Below, piece by piece: positions 9,791 to 18,072 of a DNA stretch of 61,895 nucleotides. This DNA is from a virus, in the IMG/VR virus record IMGVR_UViG_3300035564_000051, positions 1 through 61,895 of that record, one strand, 5' to 3'. The position numbers were made by a program, and so were the translations under genes. The notes under the pieces were generated by a model, which was not told the DNA's origin, ran no database searches, and saw only the letters and a program-made list of their open reading frames with translations. Within the stretch, counting starts at the first letter, position 1. Every line of letters begins with the position of its first letter.

Positions 9791-10063
9791 ATGTTCGGTG
9801 GATGCTATTTCGGTCAGACATATCCTTCAGGGCAAGTTCAGTGGGTGGCATCTCCAACTCCGCCACCCCCTGTTCCTGTACCGGAGGTCGTGACTCTTCC
9901 CGATCACACTGGAGGAAGCCCTACAAGGTACCGAAGAGATGAATATGAATGGCCTGAGATACTCCGCACACAAGTAAGGGAAAGGGCTTTAGTCAGAAAT
10001 GAATCAGACATCAGAGACATTGTTCAACTCGTAAGGATAGCTCTAGAGGAACTATGCCGGTAA
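9791..10063 (+). CDS. Small protein with proline-rich linker
   Basis: 90 aa, starting 3 nt after the preceding stop and overlapping the next gene by 10 bp. It has an aromatic/Gly N-terminus (MFGGCYFGQTYPSGQVQW), a proline linker (PTPPPPVPVPEVV) and a helical acidic/basic C-terminus (LVRNESDIRDIVQLVRIALEEL). No family is recognised; position suggests a minor virion component or assembly factor. Confidence 0.45.
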   Translation: MFGGCYFGQTYPSGQVQWVASPTPPPPVPVPEVVTLPDHTGGSPTRYRRDEYEWPEILRTQVRERALVRNESDIRDIVQLVRIALEELCR

Positions 10064-13000
10064 ACCCATGCTTCGCAAAATACTTTCCTCAACTGGTCAA
10101 AGCTGATAGAGACCTCATCAGAGAATCTACCCAAGACTATATCAAGAAAGGGATGGATGAGAGAGAGGCTGCCCAAAAAGCTGTTAGTGATAAGATAGAT
10201 TCTCTCAATGCAGATCGCCGCCGCATCCACGAACAGCTCATCGCGGAATCTGAAAAGCTCAATCCTGAATTGGTGAAGGGACTCAGGGAGAAGTACGCGC
10301 CAAAACCAGAGGCCGCGCCGGAAGCAAAGGCCGAACCAACGTCGCAAGAAAAGAAGGAACCCGCGCCAGCCCAAGAAGAACCACCTCTTCGTAAAACCGG
10401 CACAGCCGGAATGCCTCTCTACTCCTTCGCCGCAGGTACAGTCCTCGGCATTCAAAAAGACGATGAAGGCAAGTACACCTACAACCCCGCCATAGGATTA
10501 CTTGGTGGTTTAGCTCTTGGAATGTTATCTCAAAAAGCCCTTGGAGCGTTAAAAGAGATTGAAACGGCTATTGCGAAAAAGGGACTCTCAGCCAAAGCCG
10601 CGGCAACAGAGTTCCAATCTGAGGTAAAGACCTATCTCGAAACTGAGGGCAAGTCGATGAAGCCCGAAGAGAAGGCCGAGATGGAGAAGTTGGCTACGTC
10701 AGAGCGCATCGCCCGTGCAATCCGAATCCAAGAAGGCAAGCAGGAACCTCTCGGTGGCGAGTTCACGCGCAAGCAGGGAATGACCAAGACCCTTCTTGCC
10801 TCAGCCGAAAAGAAGATCAGAGAACAAAGACTCAAGACATCCAGACCCCAGGAGATCACCGTTGAAGGTGGCGGACAGTTCAAAGAAGCTCTGAACAACC
10901 ACCGCCTCGACGCGTTGATGAAGGGCTTGACCGGAAAAGAACTTGTGGACTATGTGAGGCAGAAAGCAGTAGAAGAAATCTCCGCCGCCAAAGAACTAAA
11001 GCAGAAAGACGTTGATTCAGTTGCTCGCTGGCTGCAAAGGCTCGAAATCCGGCAGAAGCGATATGATGTTGAGCAGCGCGTCCGTGATCGTCGCTATGAG
11101 ATTGCCAACAATCTTGCCGACAAGATATTCACCGACAAACTGCCGAAGGAGCTTCAGGAACAGCTTCTTCAAACCGCTTCCCAGTTCCGTCGATCATCCG
11201 ACACGCAAGGAAAGTTCCTAGCAGGCTTCAAATCCCGCGTTTCCGTCATGGCCGATAGCTACGGCGCAGCCGGGGGAGAACTCTCAAACCGCATGTATCA
11301 AGGTGACATCTCCCGCAATCACTTCATGGAACTCGGTGAAGATGCCATTGGTAAGATCAGGGACACCTACGATGACCTCAAGAGCCCGTTTGAGAAACAG
11401 AAGGTCTCTGATGCCGTTATCAACGCTCTCGAACACCGGGACAACCCCAACGAGTATTTGAAAACCGAGCAGCAAAAGGAAGTATTCAAAACCGCAAAGG
11501 GACTCCTTGACCAGTTCAAAACAGAACTCAAGGCAAAGGCGTATGAGGTTCGGGAGGACTATTTCACCCACATCAGGGACGTTGATATTGTTGAACAGGT
11601 AATGAACGACGTTCTCGACCCCAAGAGGGAAAGCGTCGGCAGTCTGAATCAGATGATAAGCGACAAGTCAAGATTCCTGAAACCCCGCATTGATGCAGAA
11701 ATGGAGATTAGGCGGGATCTGCCGTACGTGCTCTCGACCTACGTACGATCGGTCTCGAAAGAACTTGCCTACCGGGATGCAGTCGAATACTACTACTCCC
11801 AATTCCAGAAAGACATTCCCGCAGCCTTGAGGCGCAATAGCATGGATCGGGCAGTAAGGATGATGCGCGGCGCACTGAATCCCGAACGGGGAAGGGGATT
11901 ATTCTACAACGGCATCAGCTTCATCCGTTCAAACGAGTACAGGAACTTCCTCGGAATGAACCTCAAGGCATCAGCCCAGAACATGACTCAGCCGGACTTT
12001 GCGCGTTGGAGATGGTCGCCGGAGGCCAATGCCCTTCAGAAAGAAGTCTGGTCAAAGCGCAAGTCGATCACTGGTCCGCTTGCCGATGCGATTTCAGTTG
12101 CTTCAAGTGATACTCCCCGTTTCCTCGAACTCATCAAGGAGCCAGGAGAAGAGAGAAAACATCTTCTCACAGAGAAGTTCAACCAGATTGACACCTTCCA
12201 ACTCTCTGAAGGCCGCAACTGGTCTGTCTCGGAGATGGGCGCAATACTCAATTCAGCAATGAAGGAACCGAGCTATAAAAAAGCCCTTGAGGCAGCCAAG
12301 GGTGACAAACTCAAGGCCGTTAATACGGTGCTGAAGAGTCAGGATGCCTTTGACCGCGCCGTAAGGGATGCAGCGGTGACATCAGCCGAAACGCAAGTAG
12401 CAAGCGCACCCTCGATGCGTGGAGAGTTCTACGACGATCCCCTAAAGCGTGTTATCGGAATGTTCACAGCATTCAAGATGCGCCAGTTGCAGGTACTCGG
12501 GGCCGCCCTCGGCAAACAGGAAGGAATCAACGGAGCTCGCGCCAAGATGATCCTGCGGCGCGGAATGAGTGGTGAAGTTGCTCCCGTGGAAGTATTGCGT
12601 GAAGTCGAAACAAACCGCGTAGCTCTTGAGAAGATGCTCAAAGAAGCCCAAAAGACCAAAGAGGACATTGGCGTTTCCTATGACAATGCCCAGACGTACA
12701 TCAATTATCTAAAGACTCAAGAACAAAGTCTCAATCAAATCATCAAGCAGATCGAACCCCTGGGCGGTGGCCGCGGCCGTCAGAGCGCGCTCGTCGGGAA
12801 ATACTTTCTGAAGGTCGCCGGAATCTCAATGGCATTCTCCCTTCTCTGGGATTCAGTGGACTACGCCATCACTGGAAACGAAAAGAAACAAGAGGACATG
12901 GTTCCTCGCGCAATGCAGAAGGCATTCTGGGATGTCTTTCCCTCTCCGATGTATGGCATGGACCCCGGCAAGTTCCTTGTCTCTCCGGTACTTCCAAGTC

Positions 13001-13290
13001 TTGAACACGCTATGAACTACGGGAAATTCTCAGGCCGCGGATTGGCAACAGACATTACCAGCTATGGATTGAATATGCTTCCGTTCCTCGGATTGATCGA
13101 CCGCGCCACGGGAAAGCATCTCGCAAAAGGAATTGTGAATCTCGTCGTTCCGCCTAAAGAAAAGCAAGCGCCATCGGGCATCAAGGCCGCGCCGATAGGA
13201 AAACAGACCGGGAAAACAAAGATTGGCGGCAAGTCCATCGGTTCAAACACACCGGACTACCTGGGAATGCTCGCGAACTCTAGGTCTTGA
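10054..13290 (+). CDS. Large internal virion protein
   Basis: 1078 aa. The first 45 residues are helical (FPQLVKADRDLIRESTQDYI). A Pro/Glu/Ala linker (about 80-115) precedes a Gly/Ala membrane-like segment (AIGLLGGLALGMLSQKALG, about 145-170). Residues about 350-1000 are predominantly helical, with conserved-looking stretches such as YNGISFIRSNEYRNFLGMN and SDTPRFLELIKE. A second hydrophobic segment lies near 920 (KVAGISMAFSLLWDSVDYAI). Size, helical content and two possible membrane segments fit an ejected channel-forming protein of a short-tailed phage. It sits directly before the ATP-grasp/GNAT/C39 genes. Confidence 0.5.
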   Translation: MPVNPCFAKYFPQLVKADRDLIRESTQDYIKKGMDEREAAQKAVSDKIDSLNADRRRIHEQLIAESEKLNPELVKGLREKYAPKPEAAPEAKAEPTSQEKKEPAPAQEEPPLRKTGTAGMPLYSFAAGTVLGIQKDDEGKYTYNPAIGLLGGLALGMLSQKALGALKEIETAIAKKGLSAKAAATEFQSEVKTYLETEGKSMKPEEKAEMEKLATSERIARAIRIQEGKQEPLGGEFTRKQGMTKTLLASAEKKIREQRLKTSRPQEITVEGGGQFKEALNNHRLDALMKGLTGKELVDYVRQKAVEEISAAKELKQKDVDSVARWLQRLEIRQKRYDVEQRVRDRRYEIANNLADKIFTDKLPKELQEQLLQTASQFRRSSDTQGKFLAGFKSRVSVMADSYGAAGGELSNRMYQGDISRNHFMELGEDAIGKIRDTYDDLKSPFEKQKVSDAVINALEHRDNPNEYLKTEQQKEVFKTAKGLLDQFKTELKAKAYEVREDYFTHIRDVDIVEQVMNDVLDPKRESVGSLNQMISDKSRFLKPRIDAEMEIRRDLPYVLSTYVRSVSKELAYRDAVEYYYSQFQKDIPAALRRNSMDRAVRMMRGALNPERGRGLFYNGISFIRSNEYRNFLGMNLKASAQNMTQPDFARWRWSPEANALQKEVWSKRKSITGPLADAISVASSDTPRFLELIKEPGEERKHLLTEKFNQIDTFQLSEGRNWSVSEMGAILNSAMKEPSYKKALEAAKGDKLKAVNTVLKSQDAFDRAVRDAAVTSAETQVASAPSMRGEFYDDPLKRVIGMFTAFKMRQLQVLGAALGKQEGINGARAKMILRRGMSGEVAPVEVLREVETNRVALEKMLKEAQKTKEDIGVSYDNAQTYINYLKTQEQSLNQIIKQIEPLGGGRGRQSALVGKYFLKVAGISMAFSLLWDSVDYAITGNEKKQEDMVPRAMQKAFWDVFPSPMYGMDPGKFLVSPVLPSLEHAMNYGKFSGRGLATDITSYGLNMLPFLGLIDRATGKHLAKGIVNLVVPPKEKQAPSGIKAAPIGKQTGKTKIGGKSIGSNTPDYLGMLANSRS

Positions 13291-13468
13291 TGCGGGAGAA
13301 AACGTAGCTGTAAGAGAAGAAGAAAGCCCAACACACAGCACAGTAAAAGGCGGCTCGAATGAAGTTGGAAACATCAAGAACTTGTCCGACAAAGAACAAA
13401 GCACACGCGACAACGCTGATTCCAAGAAAGGCCAGTAGCCGGTATGTATCAACTTTCTTCACACACAA
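13280..13468 (-). CDS. Candidate minus-strand small membrane protein
   Basis: A 62-codon minus-strand frame fills a plus-strand gap. Its product has two hydrophobic stretches, LLAFLGISVVACALFFVG and FIRAAFYCAVCWAFFFSYSYV, and ends SRIKT. The start is uncertain: TTG at 13468 or GTG at 13462. A TTGACA box lies 17 nt before TAGGTT on the same strand (13468-13496), which would place transcription initiation close to the GTG, that is, leaderless. It overlaps the end of the large plus-strand gene by 11 bp. It would be the only minus-strand gene in the window. The role could be exclusion or holin-like; this is not shown. Confidence 0.45.
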   Translation of the reverse strand: MCVKKVDTYRLLAFLGISVVACALFFVGQVLDVSNFIRAAFYCAVCWAFFFSYSYVFSRIKT

Positions 13469-13496
13469 ACCTACTCATTCTGTGAATGACTGTCAA
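13468..13496 (-). promoter_or_regulatory. Candidate minus-strand promoter
   Basis: Read on the minus strand: TTGACA (13496-13491), a 17-nt spacer, then TAGGTT (13473-13468). The -35 is perfect; the -10 keeps only the T, A and final T of the consensus. It points at the candidate membrane gene. Confidence 0.4.
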
Positions 13497-13536
13497 CTGG
13501 ACAAATATGTCGCACTCACTTTGAGCCTTGAAAACA

Positions 13537-15867
13537 ATGGATGAATCACTCAAAAGTAAATGTTGCTGCGTGATAGATTTCGGAACCTGGCCCGAATTAG
13601 CCATCCGCCTCTCGCGTGAGTTCGGACGGGTACTCTATTTCTCCGCGTGGATTCAGGCATTCCCGAAACGAAACGACTATCAGGTAGGCATTGGTCTCGA
13701 CGGTGTAGAGCGAATAAGCGATTGGGAATCTCACTTTGACGAGATCGACCTTTTTGTTTTCCCACACCTCTACAACGCGCCGCTGCAAAATCTTCTTCGC
13801 TCGATGGGGAAACTCGTCTGGGGCAACGGTGGTGCAGAAGAAGCCGAACTCGACCGCTTCGCATTCAAGAAGTGGATGGAGCAGGTTGGCCTTCCGGTAG
13901 TTCCTACCGCGCAAATCATCGGCATGAAAGCTCTGAGAGACCATCTGAAGAAGGTCGAGGACAAGTACATCAAGACCAGCCGCTTTAGAGGCGATCAAGA
14001 AACCTGGCATCATGTCGATTATGAAACCTCAGAATCCTTCCTCGACAAAAGAGAGTACTCACTTGGCCCAATCAAAGATCAGGTGGAGTTCTTGGTGGAA
14101 GATTCAGTCAAGGGCATTGAGGTAGGTTTTGACGGCTGGACAATCAACGGGCAGTACCCCGAAGTGGCCTCACTGGGTTATGAGATCAAGGATGTCGGAT
14201 TTGTCGGAGTCATCAAACCCTATTCTGAATTTCCACCTGAGATGACAGCCATCAACGAGAAGATGTCGATGATCTTTCAGACAAATAAGTCTCGCGGATG
14301 GTACTCGAATGAAGTGCGAATCACGGAGGATGGAAGATTCTATTTGACTGATCCTACAATTCGATGCTTCAGCTCTGACACGGAGATTCTTACCGAGAAT
14401 GGATGGAAGTTGTTCCCCAATCTCATTCGCGGCGAGAAAGTAGCAACGCTGAACCCCGAGACCCGCCAGATCGAATATCAATCACCAACGGCATACATCG
14501 GCTATCCGTACGCAGGGGAGATGGTCTCGATTAAGTCGGACGGAAGAAGCCTTGACCAGCTCGTTACGCCCAATCACAACGTCTGGTATCTGACGCGCAA
14601 AGATACGGGACACGCCGAGCGGCTAACATCCTGCCGCGCCGATCAAATGTCCGGCAAGATGCGAATTCCCCGAACGGGAACATGGGTGGGGGAAGAACAG
14701 CCATTCTTCCAGCTTCCCGCGTATTCAAACGAATGGGATTCTGGAATGAATGGAAAAATTCACAAGAGAAAATACTGCCCGCCGATTGACATTGAGATGG
14801 ACCTTTGGCTCAAGTTCCTTGGGTTCTATTTGTCTGAGGGATCTTGTCATGGTGGCGGATGGTCGGTTCAGGTGACGCAGACGAAGCACCTAGAGGAATT
14901 CAGGTTCGTTATCGCACAACTTCCGTTTCCTTGGGGCGAGGACAAGGGCGGGCTTGCGCTACACTCGGTTCAGCTTCATCAATACCTAAGACAGTTCGGG
15001 CTTTGCGACAAGAAGTTCGTTCCTGATTTCGTTAAGAGGTTATCGCCACGCCAAATCAACATTTTCCTTGATGCGTACACGATGGGAGATGGCTACGTCA
15101 AGGGTGGCATCCAAAGAATAATCTCCACGACATCAAAACGAATGGCTGATGATCTTCAAGAGCTTTTCTTCAAGGTGGGTTCATTGGCGAACATCCGAAG
15201 AGACAGAGTAAAAGGAACACCAATGAGTGTTCGAGGTGGAAAAATCTATATCAGAAATCACGATGGCTATGTAGTGAAGGAGCGATCCCGCCGCTCGGTA
15301 TTCTATCTCGATACCTGCGACAAACGGTATAATTACGTCAAGCGCGTTCCATACGAAGGAATGGTGTTCGATGTGACAGTTCCCAACGGAATCGTCTATG
15401 TTCGCCGCAATGGGAAGCCCGGATGGTCCGGCAACTGTCCCTATCCACCCGGCGAAGCTCTGATGGAAGTCTATGAGAACCTCGGGGAAATTCTTTACTA
15501 CGGCGCGCAAGGCCAAATGGTAGTTCCGCGACCCTTAACCAAATACTTCGCCATTGCGCGCATCGAAGCTCCGACAAGTGAGGATGATTGGAACACTCTC
15601 TTCTTCCCGCCCGAACTCCGTCAGTGGATCAAGCTCCACGATCTTACCATCATCAATGGCAGATCCTATACCGTTCCCCACAGAATCGAAGAGTGGACGC
15701 GCATAGGAAGTGTGATTGGTTTTGGCGATACGGTCGATGATGCGATTGGAACAGTAAGGGAAAGAGCCGAGCAACTCAAGGGGTTCAAGCTCAGTACCAC
15801 CGAAGACAAACTTGATGAGGCGAAAGACGCGATTCAGGCAGGAGAGGAAGCAGGAATTGAATTCTAG
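13537..15867 (+). CDS. ATP-grasp carboxylate-amine ligase, interrupted by an intein
   Basis: 776-aa precursor from ATG 13537 (TTG 13528 is possible); about 419 aa after splicing. The extein opens with a pre-ATP-grasp strand (CCCVIDFGTWPELA) and contains YIKTSRFRGDQETW, VEFLVEDSVKGIEVGFDG and, at the metal site, EVRITEDGRFYLTDPTIR. These fit ATP-grasp enzymes, which activate a carboxylate as acyl phosphate and join it to an amine. The intein sits exactly at the 'DPTIR/CPYPPG' metal/ATP-site motif. The next two genes are a GNAT and a C39-like peptidase, suggesting peptide or protein modification. The substrate is unknown. Confidence 0.75.
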   Translation: MDESLKSKCCCVIDFGTWPELAIRLSREFGRVLYFSAWIQAFPKRNDYQVGIGLDGVERISDWESHFDEIDLFVFPHLYNAPLQNLLRSMGKLVWGNGGAEEAELDRFAFKKWMEQVGLPVVPTAQIIGMKALRDHLKKVEDKYIKTSRFRGDQETWHHVDYETSESFLDKREYSLGPIKDQVEFLVEDSVKGIEVGFDGWTINGQYPEVASLGYEIKDVGFVGVIKPYSEFPPEMTAINEKMSMIFQTNKSRGWYSNEVRITEDGRFYLTDPTIRCFSSDTEILTENGWKLFPNLIRGEKVATLNPETRQIEYQSPTAYIGYPYAGEMVSIKSDGRSLDQLVTPNHNVWYLTRKDTGHAERLTSCRADQMSGKMRIPRTGTWVGEEQPFFQLPAYSNEWDSGMNGKIHKRKYCPPIDIEMDLWLKFLGFYLSEGSCHGGGWSVQVTQTKHLEEFRFVIAQLPFPWGEDKGGLALHSVQLHQYLRQFGLCDKKFVPDFVKRLSPRQINIFLDAYTMGDGYVKGGIQRIISTTSKRMADDLQELFFKVGSLANIRRDRVKGTPMSVRGGKIYIRNHDGYVVKERSRRSVFYLDTCDKRYNYVKRVPYEGMVFDVTVPNGIVYVRRNGKPGWSGNCPYPPGEALMEVYENLGEILYYGAQGQMVVPRPLTKYFAIARIEAPTSEDDWNTLFFPPELRQWIKLHDLTIINGRSYTVPHRIEEWTRIGSVIGFGDTVDDAIGTVRERAEQLKGFKLSTTEDKLDEAKDAIQAGEEAGIEF
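14365..15435 (+). other. Intein with LAGLIDADG homing-endonuclease domain
   Basis: 357-codon in-frame insertion. It starts at Cys (CFSSDTEILTENGWK, block A), has a TPNHNVW block B, then two LAGLIDADG-type motifs (FLGFYLSEGSC and LDAYTMGDGYVKGG), and ends with GMVFDVTVPNGIVYVRRNG then WSGN before a +1 Cys. The usual penultimate His is replaced by Gly, while the terminal Asn and +1 Cys are intact. The exteins join as ...DPTIR-CPYPPG.... Boundaries are set by these motifs. Confidence 0.88.
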
Positions 15868-15876
15868 GAGAATGAT

Positions 15877-16380
15877 ATGATTATCAGATTCAAACCTGAA
15901 CAATGGAACCGATTCAAAGCGCAGATCATGGAACTTGAGAGAATCTGTTTCGGTGGCAAACTGGAAATGAGCGAGGCCGACACAAAGGAATGTATGTGTG
16001 CGCCGGGGGCGCTGGTCTATCTGGCAACATTCAACGGCGTTGTGATTGGAAATACCTATGGAAACATTCTCTCGAAGATTGACAAAGCATGGTTTGAGAA
16101 TCATTGGAACCCGCGCAACTATAAGCACGATGGCCCCAAGACGGTCTATATCACATCAACAGCCGTTCATCCCGACTTCCGCGGTCAGCACATTGCGACG
16201 AAGCTAAAAAAGGCAATGATGAAGGATTTGAGACAGAGGGGTTTCCGGTATGTCATTGGTCACGCGCACAAAGGCCCCATGCTCACAATCAACGAGAAAC
16301 TAGGCGCAAAGGTCATTCAGAAATTCCCGCGCTGGTACGGTTCAAAACAAACGCACTACCTATATGAGATCGAACTTTAA
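15877..16380 (+). CDS. GNAT-family N-acetyltransferase
   Basis: 167 aa with an AGGAG site at 15866-15870. The GNAT core is visible: a start helix, the strand LVYLATFNGVVIGNTYG, the central strand TVYITSTAVHPDFRGQHIATKL, whose 'R-G-Q-H-I-A' is the acetyl-CoA pyrophosphate loop, and a final part NEKLGAKVIQKFPRWYG. It transfers an acetyl or other acyl group from CoA to an amine. Its gene follows the ATP-grasp ligase by 9 nt and overlaps the peptidase gene, so all three are probably co-translated. The substrate is unknown; amino acids or peptides are plausible. Confidence 0.75.
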   Translation: MIIRFKPEQWNRFKAQIMELERICFGGKLEMSEADTKECMCAPGALVYLATFNGVVIGNTYGNILSKIDKAWFENHWNPRNYKHDGPKTVYITSTAVHPDFRGQHIATKLKKAMMKDLRQRGFRYVIGHAHKGPMLTINEKLGAKVIQKFPRWYGSKQTHYLYEIEL

Positions 16381-16804
16381 GCAGGATAGAGACTACAACT
16401 GTGGCATCTTCGCGAGCATGTATGTGTTGTGGAATTTCTGCGGCATTCGGAAACTCAACCCGCGATTCTTGGAAGAACTCGCATGGACCAAAAAGAGAGA
16501 TGGTACTAGACACGAAGGAATCTGTGAGATATTCAGGCACTATCAGATTGACACCGAATATGGAACCGGAACAATCGACCTCATTCGCGGCAAGGTTCCA
16601 GTGATCGTCAACTTCCAGCTTGACAGAAGCGGGCACTACGGCGTTATCATTGGTTGGAATGGTAGTGAAGTTCACCTATGGGAACCCTGGGGTGCGAAAA
16701 GTTATTGGTTGAGAGGGTCGGACTTCGATAAAATTTGGTTCAGCAAAAGGTTCGGTTCGCACTGGTTTTTACATCCATTTAACACGAAGGCGGCTTTGAC
16801 CTAG
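16364..16804 (+). CDS. C39-like (papain-fold) cysteine peptidase
   Basis: 146 aa, overlapping the GNAT gene by 17 bp. The N-terminal motif QDRDYNCGIFASMYVLWN places the catalytic Cys at about residue 14. SGHYGVIIGWNG supplies the catalytic His (about residue 88) and VHLWEPWG the Asp/Asn-type region. This matches C39-like peptidases, which cut after double-Gly leaders or act as papain-like amidases or transpeptidases. No transporter lies nearby. With the ATP-grasp and GNAT genes it could process or edit a ligated peptide or tag, but this is an inference from context. Confidence 0.7.
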   Translation: MRSNFKQDRDYNCGIFASMYVLWNFCGIRKLNPRFLEELAWTKKRDGTRHEGICEIFRHYQIDTEYGTGTIDLIRGKVPVIVNFQLDRSGHYGVIIGWNGSEVHLWEPWGAKSYWLRGSDFDKIWFSKRFGSHWFLHPFNTKAALT

Positions 16805-16845
16805 AAACTTATGAATCTTAACACGCGGCTACCAGCGGAGGCTTT

Positions 16846-17262
16846 ATGATGTCCAAGAAAGAAAGAGAGATGTTTTTGGATCTTCACGCGAAAGTCACGG
16901 AAACACACGAAGGCATACAATTCATCCGTTACGGAATCAAGGTCAATGGACAGGAGGGATTGGAGCCGATTCTGGCAGAAAATCATGCGGTCAACAAAGA
17001 ACTCAAGTCTGATGTTAAAGACCTCAAAGACCGAACGAACTTCCTTTGGAAGATCACCGCCAAAACTCGCACCAGTTATGAACTCTGGGGTGCAATCCAA
17101 AGATGGGCCGAGCAGCACAAGATGTTCGCCTTCATGTTCAAAATACTTCTCAACAAGACAATGGCAAAGGTGCTGCTGATATTTTTGGGGATTATCTGTG
17201 TTGCTCTCTTTGGTGATAGCGCGCTCAACCTGCTAAACAGAATTGCTCACTTACTCAAATAG
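16846..17262 (+). CDS. Coiled-coil protein with C-terminal membrane segment
   Basis: 138 aa from ATG 16846, or ATG 16849, which is better spaced from GGAGG at 16837. Residues 10-75 are charged and helical. Near the C-terminus VLLIFLGIICVALFG (about 107-122) is a single membrane span followed by an amphipathic tail. The tail-anchored topology and its place before two more membrane proteins and an M15-like peptidase suggest a role in lysis (holin, antiholin or spanin-type). No family is recognised. Confidence 0.5.
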   Translation: MMSKKEREMFLDLHAKVTETHEGIQFIRYGIKVNGQEGLEPILAENHAVNKELKSDVKDLKDRTNFLWKITAKTRTSYELWGAIQRWAEQHKMFAFMFKILLNKTMAKVLLIFLGIICVALFGDSALNLLNRIAHLLK

Positions 17263-17272
17263 GAGGATAGTC

Positions 17273-17644
17273 ATGCACCCAATTCTCGCTATAAAACATT
17301 TCTTTGCCGGACTGTGGAAAGTGATTGTCGCGGTGGTAAGTTTCTTCGCCGCTGCTCTGACAGAAGCAGACGGCAACGGTGGCAAGGCTTCATTTGCCCG
17401 ACTGATGGGAACCTACGTCACCATCAGGATTGTAGAGTCAGAGATTCGCGGCGGCGCGGTCTCGCCCAATCTTATGACAATCTTCTGGGTGCTGGTAGGT
17501 TTTGCAATGGTCTCGAAAGTGCTGGCTCAGATGTCGCCTGCCGTGCTTGATATTGCAAGATCGTTTCTCGTCAAGGCTGGTGTTACGGTGAAATTGCCGG
17601 AGACCACGACTACCACTACCACACAGACGGAGACAAAGACATGA
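17273..17644 (+). CDS. Holin-like membrane protein
   Basis: 123 aa starting at ATG 17273, preceded by AGGAGG at 17261-17266; an upstream in-frame codon at 17243 lacks such a site. Two hydrophobic segments, LWKVIVAVVSFFAAALT and IFWVLVGFAMVSKVLAQM, are followed by a threonine run (ETTTTTTTQTETKT). It overlaps the next gene by ATGA. Size, topology and neighbourhood fit a holin, but no holin family signature is visible. Confidence 0.45.
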   Translation: MHPILAIKHFFAGLWKVIVAVVSFFAAALTEADGNGGKASFARLMGTYVTIRIVESEIRGGAVSPNLMTIFWVLVGFAMVSKVLAQMSPAVLDIARSFLVKAGVTVKLPETTTTTTTQTETKT

Positions 17645-18054
17645 TCGAGCTTCTCGCTATCCTTCTGTTCGCCATAAGCCCGTTTGTCTGGGCGTGGTTT
17701 GAACATTTCATCTTTGACCTGCGGGATCTTCACATCGGCCCGCCGGATGTTCCCATTCCCGAGGTTCAACTTGTCTGGGAGTATCACGGTCCAATGGCCT
17801 TCATCGTCTTTACGCTCTCGGCGCTTCTCTCCATAATCTTCACAACTTGGCTCTGCCTGCTCTTGGCTGGCATCTGGCTCTTTGTTGAGGATGTTGCTTA
17901 CACGGTGATATTCTACCTGTGGAAGCGGAAGAAGGGACTATCGCAAAAGGATGCTTGGGCTGCAGCCGTTGAAGCCGATACGTTCGGCAAATACATCTAC
18001 TACGCATGGACTGTCGGATTCATCTACACCGTGACGGTGCTGTTTATTCTCTAA
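17641..18054 (+). CDS. Multi-span membrane protein
   Basis: 137 aa with three or four hydrophobic helices: residues about 3-19 (ELLAILLFAISPFVWAW), 52-75 (MAFIVFTLSALLSIIFT), 77-95 and 117-137 (WTVGFIYTVTVLFIL). The Trp-rich aromatic ends are typical of integral membrane proteins. It lies in the putative lysis segment, overlapping the preceding gene by 4 bp. The function is unknown. Confidence 0.55.
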   Translation: MIELLAILLFAISPFVWAWFEHFIFDLRDLHIGPPDVPIPEVQLVWEYHGPMAFIVFTLSALLSIIFTTWLCLLLAGIWLFVEDVAYTVIFYLWKRKKGLSQKDAWAAAVEADTFGKYIYYAWTVGFIYTVTVLFIL

Positions 18055-18072
18055 CAATCTGACAGGGAGATT

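Noticed and set aside
13223-13438. Plus-strand ORF overlapping the end of the large internal protein
   Set aside because: Lacks a ribosome site and has no protein-like pattern; the minus-strand frame in the same gap is more convincing.
15535-16128. 197-codon minus-strand ORF across the ATP-grasp end and GNAT
   Set aside because: Lies opposite two well-supported enzymes and shows no recognisable features.
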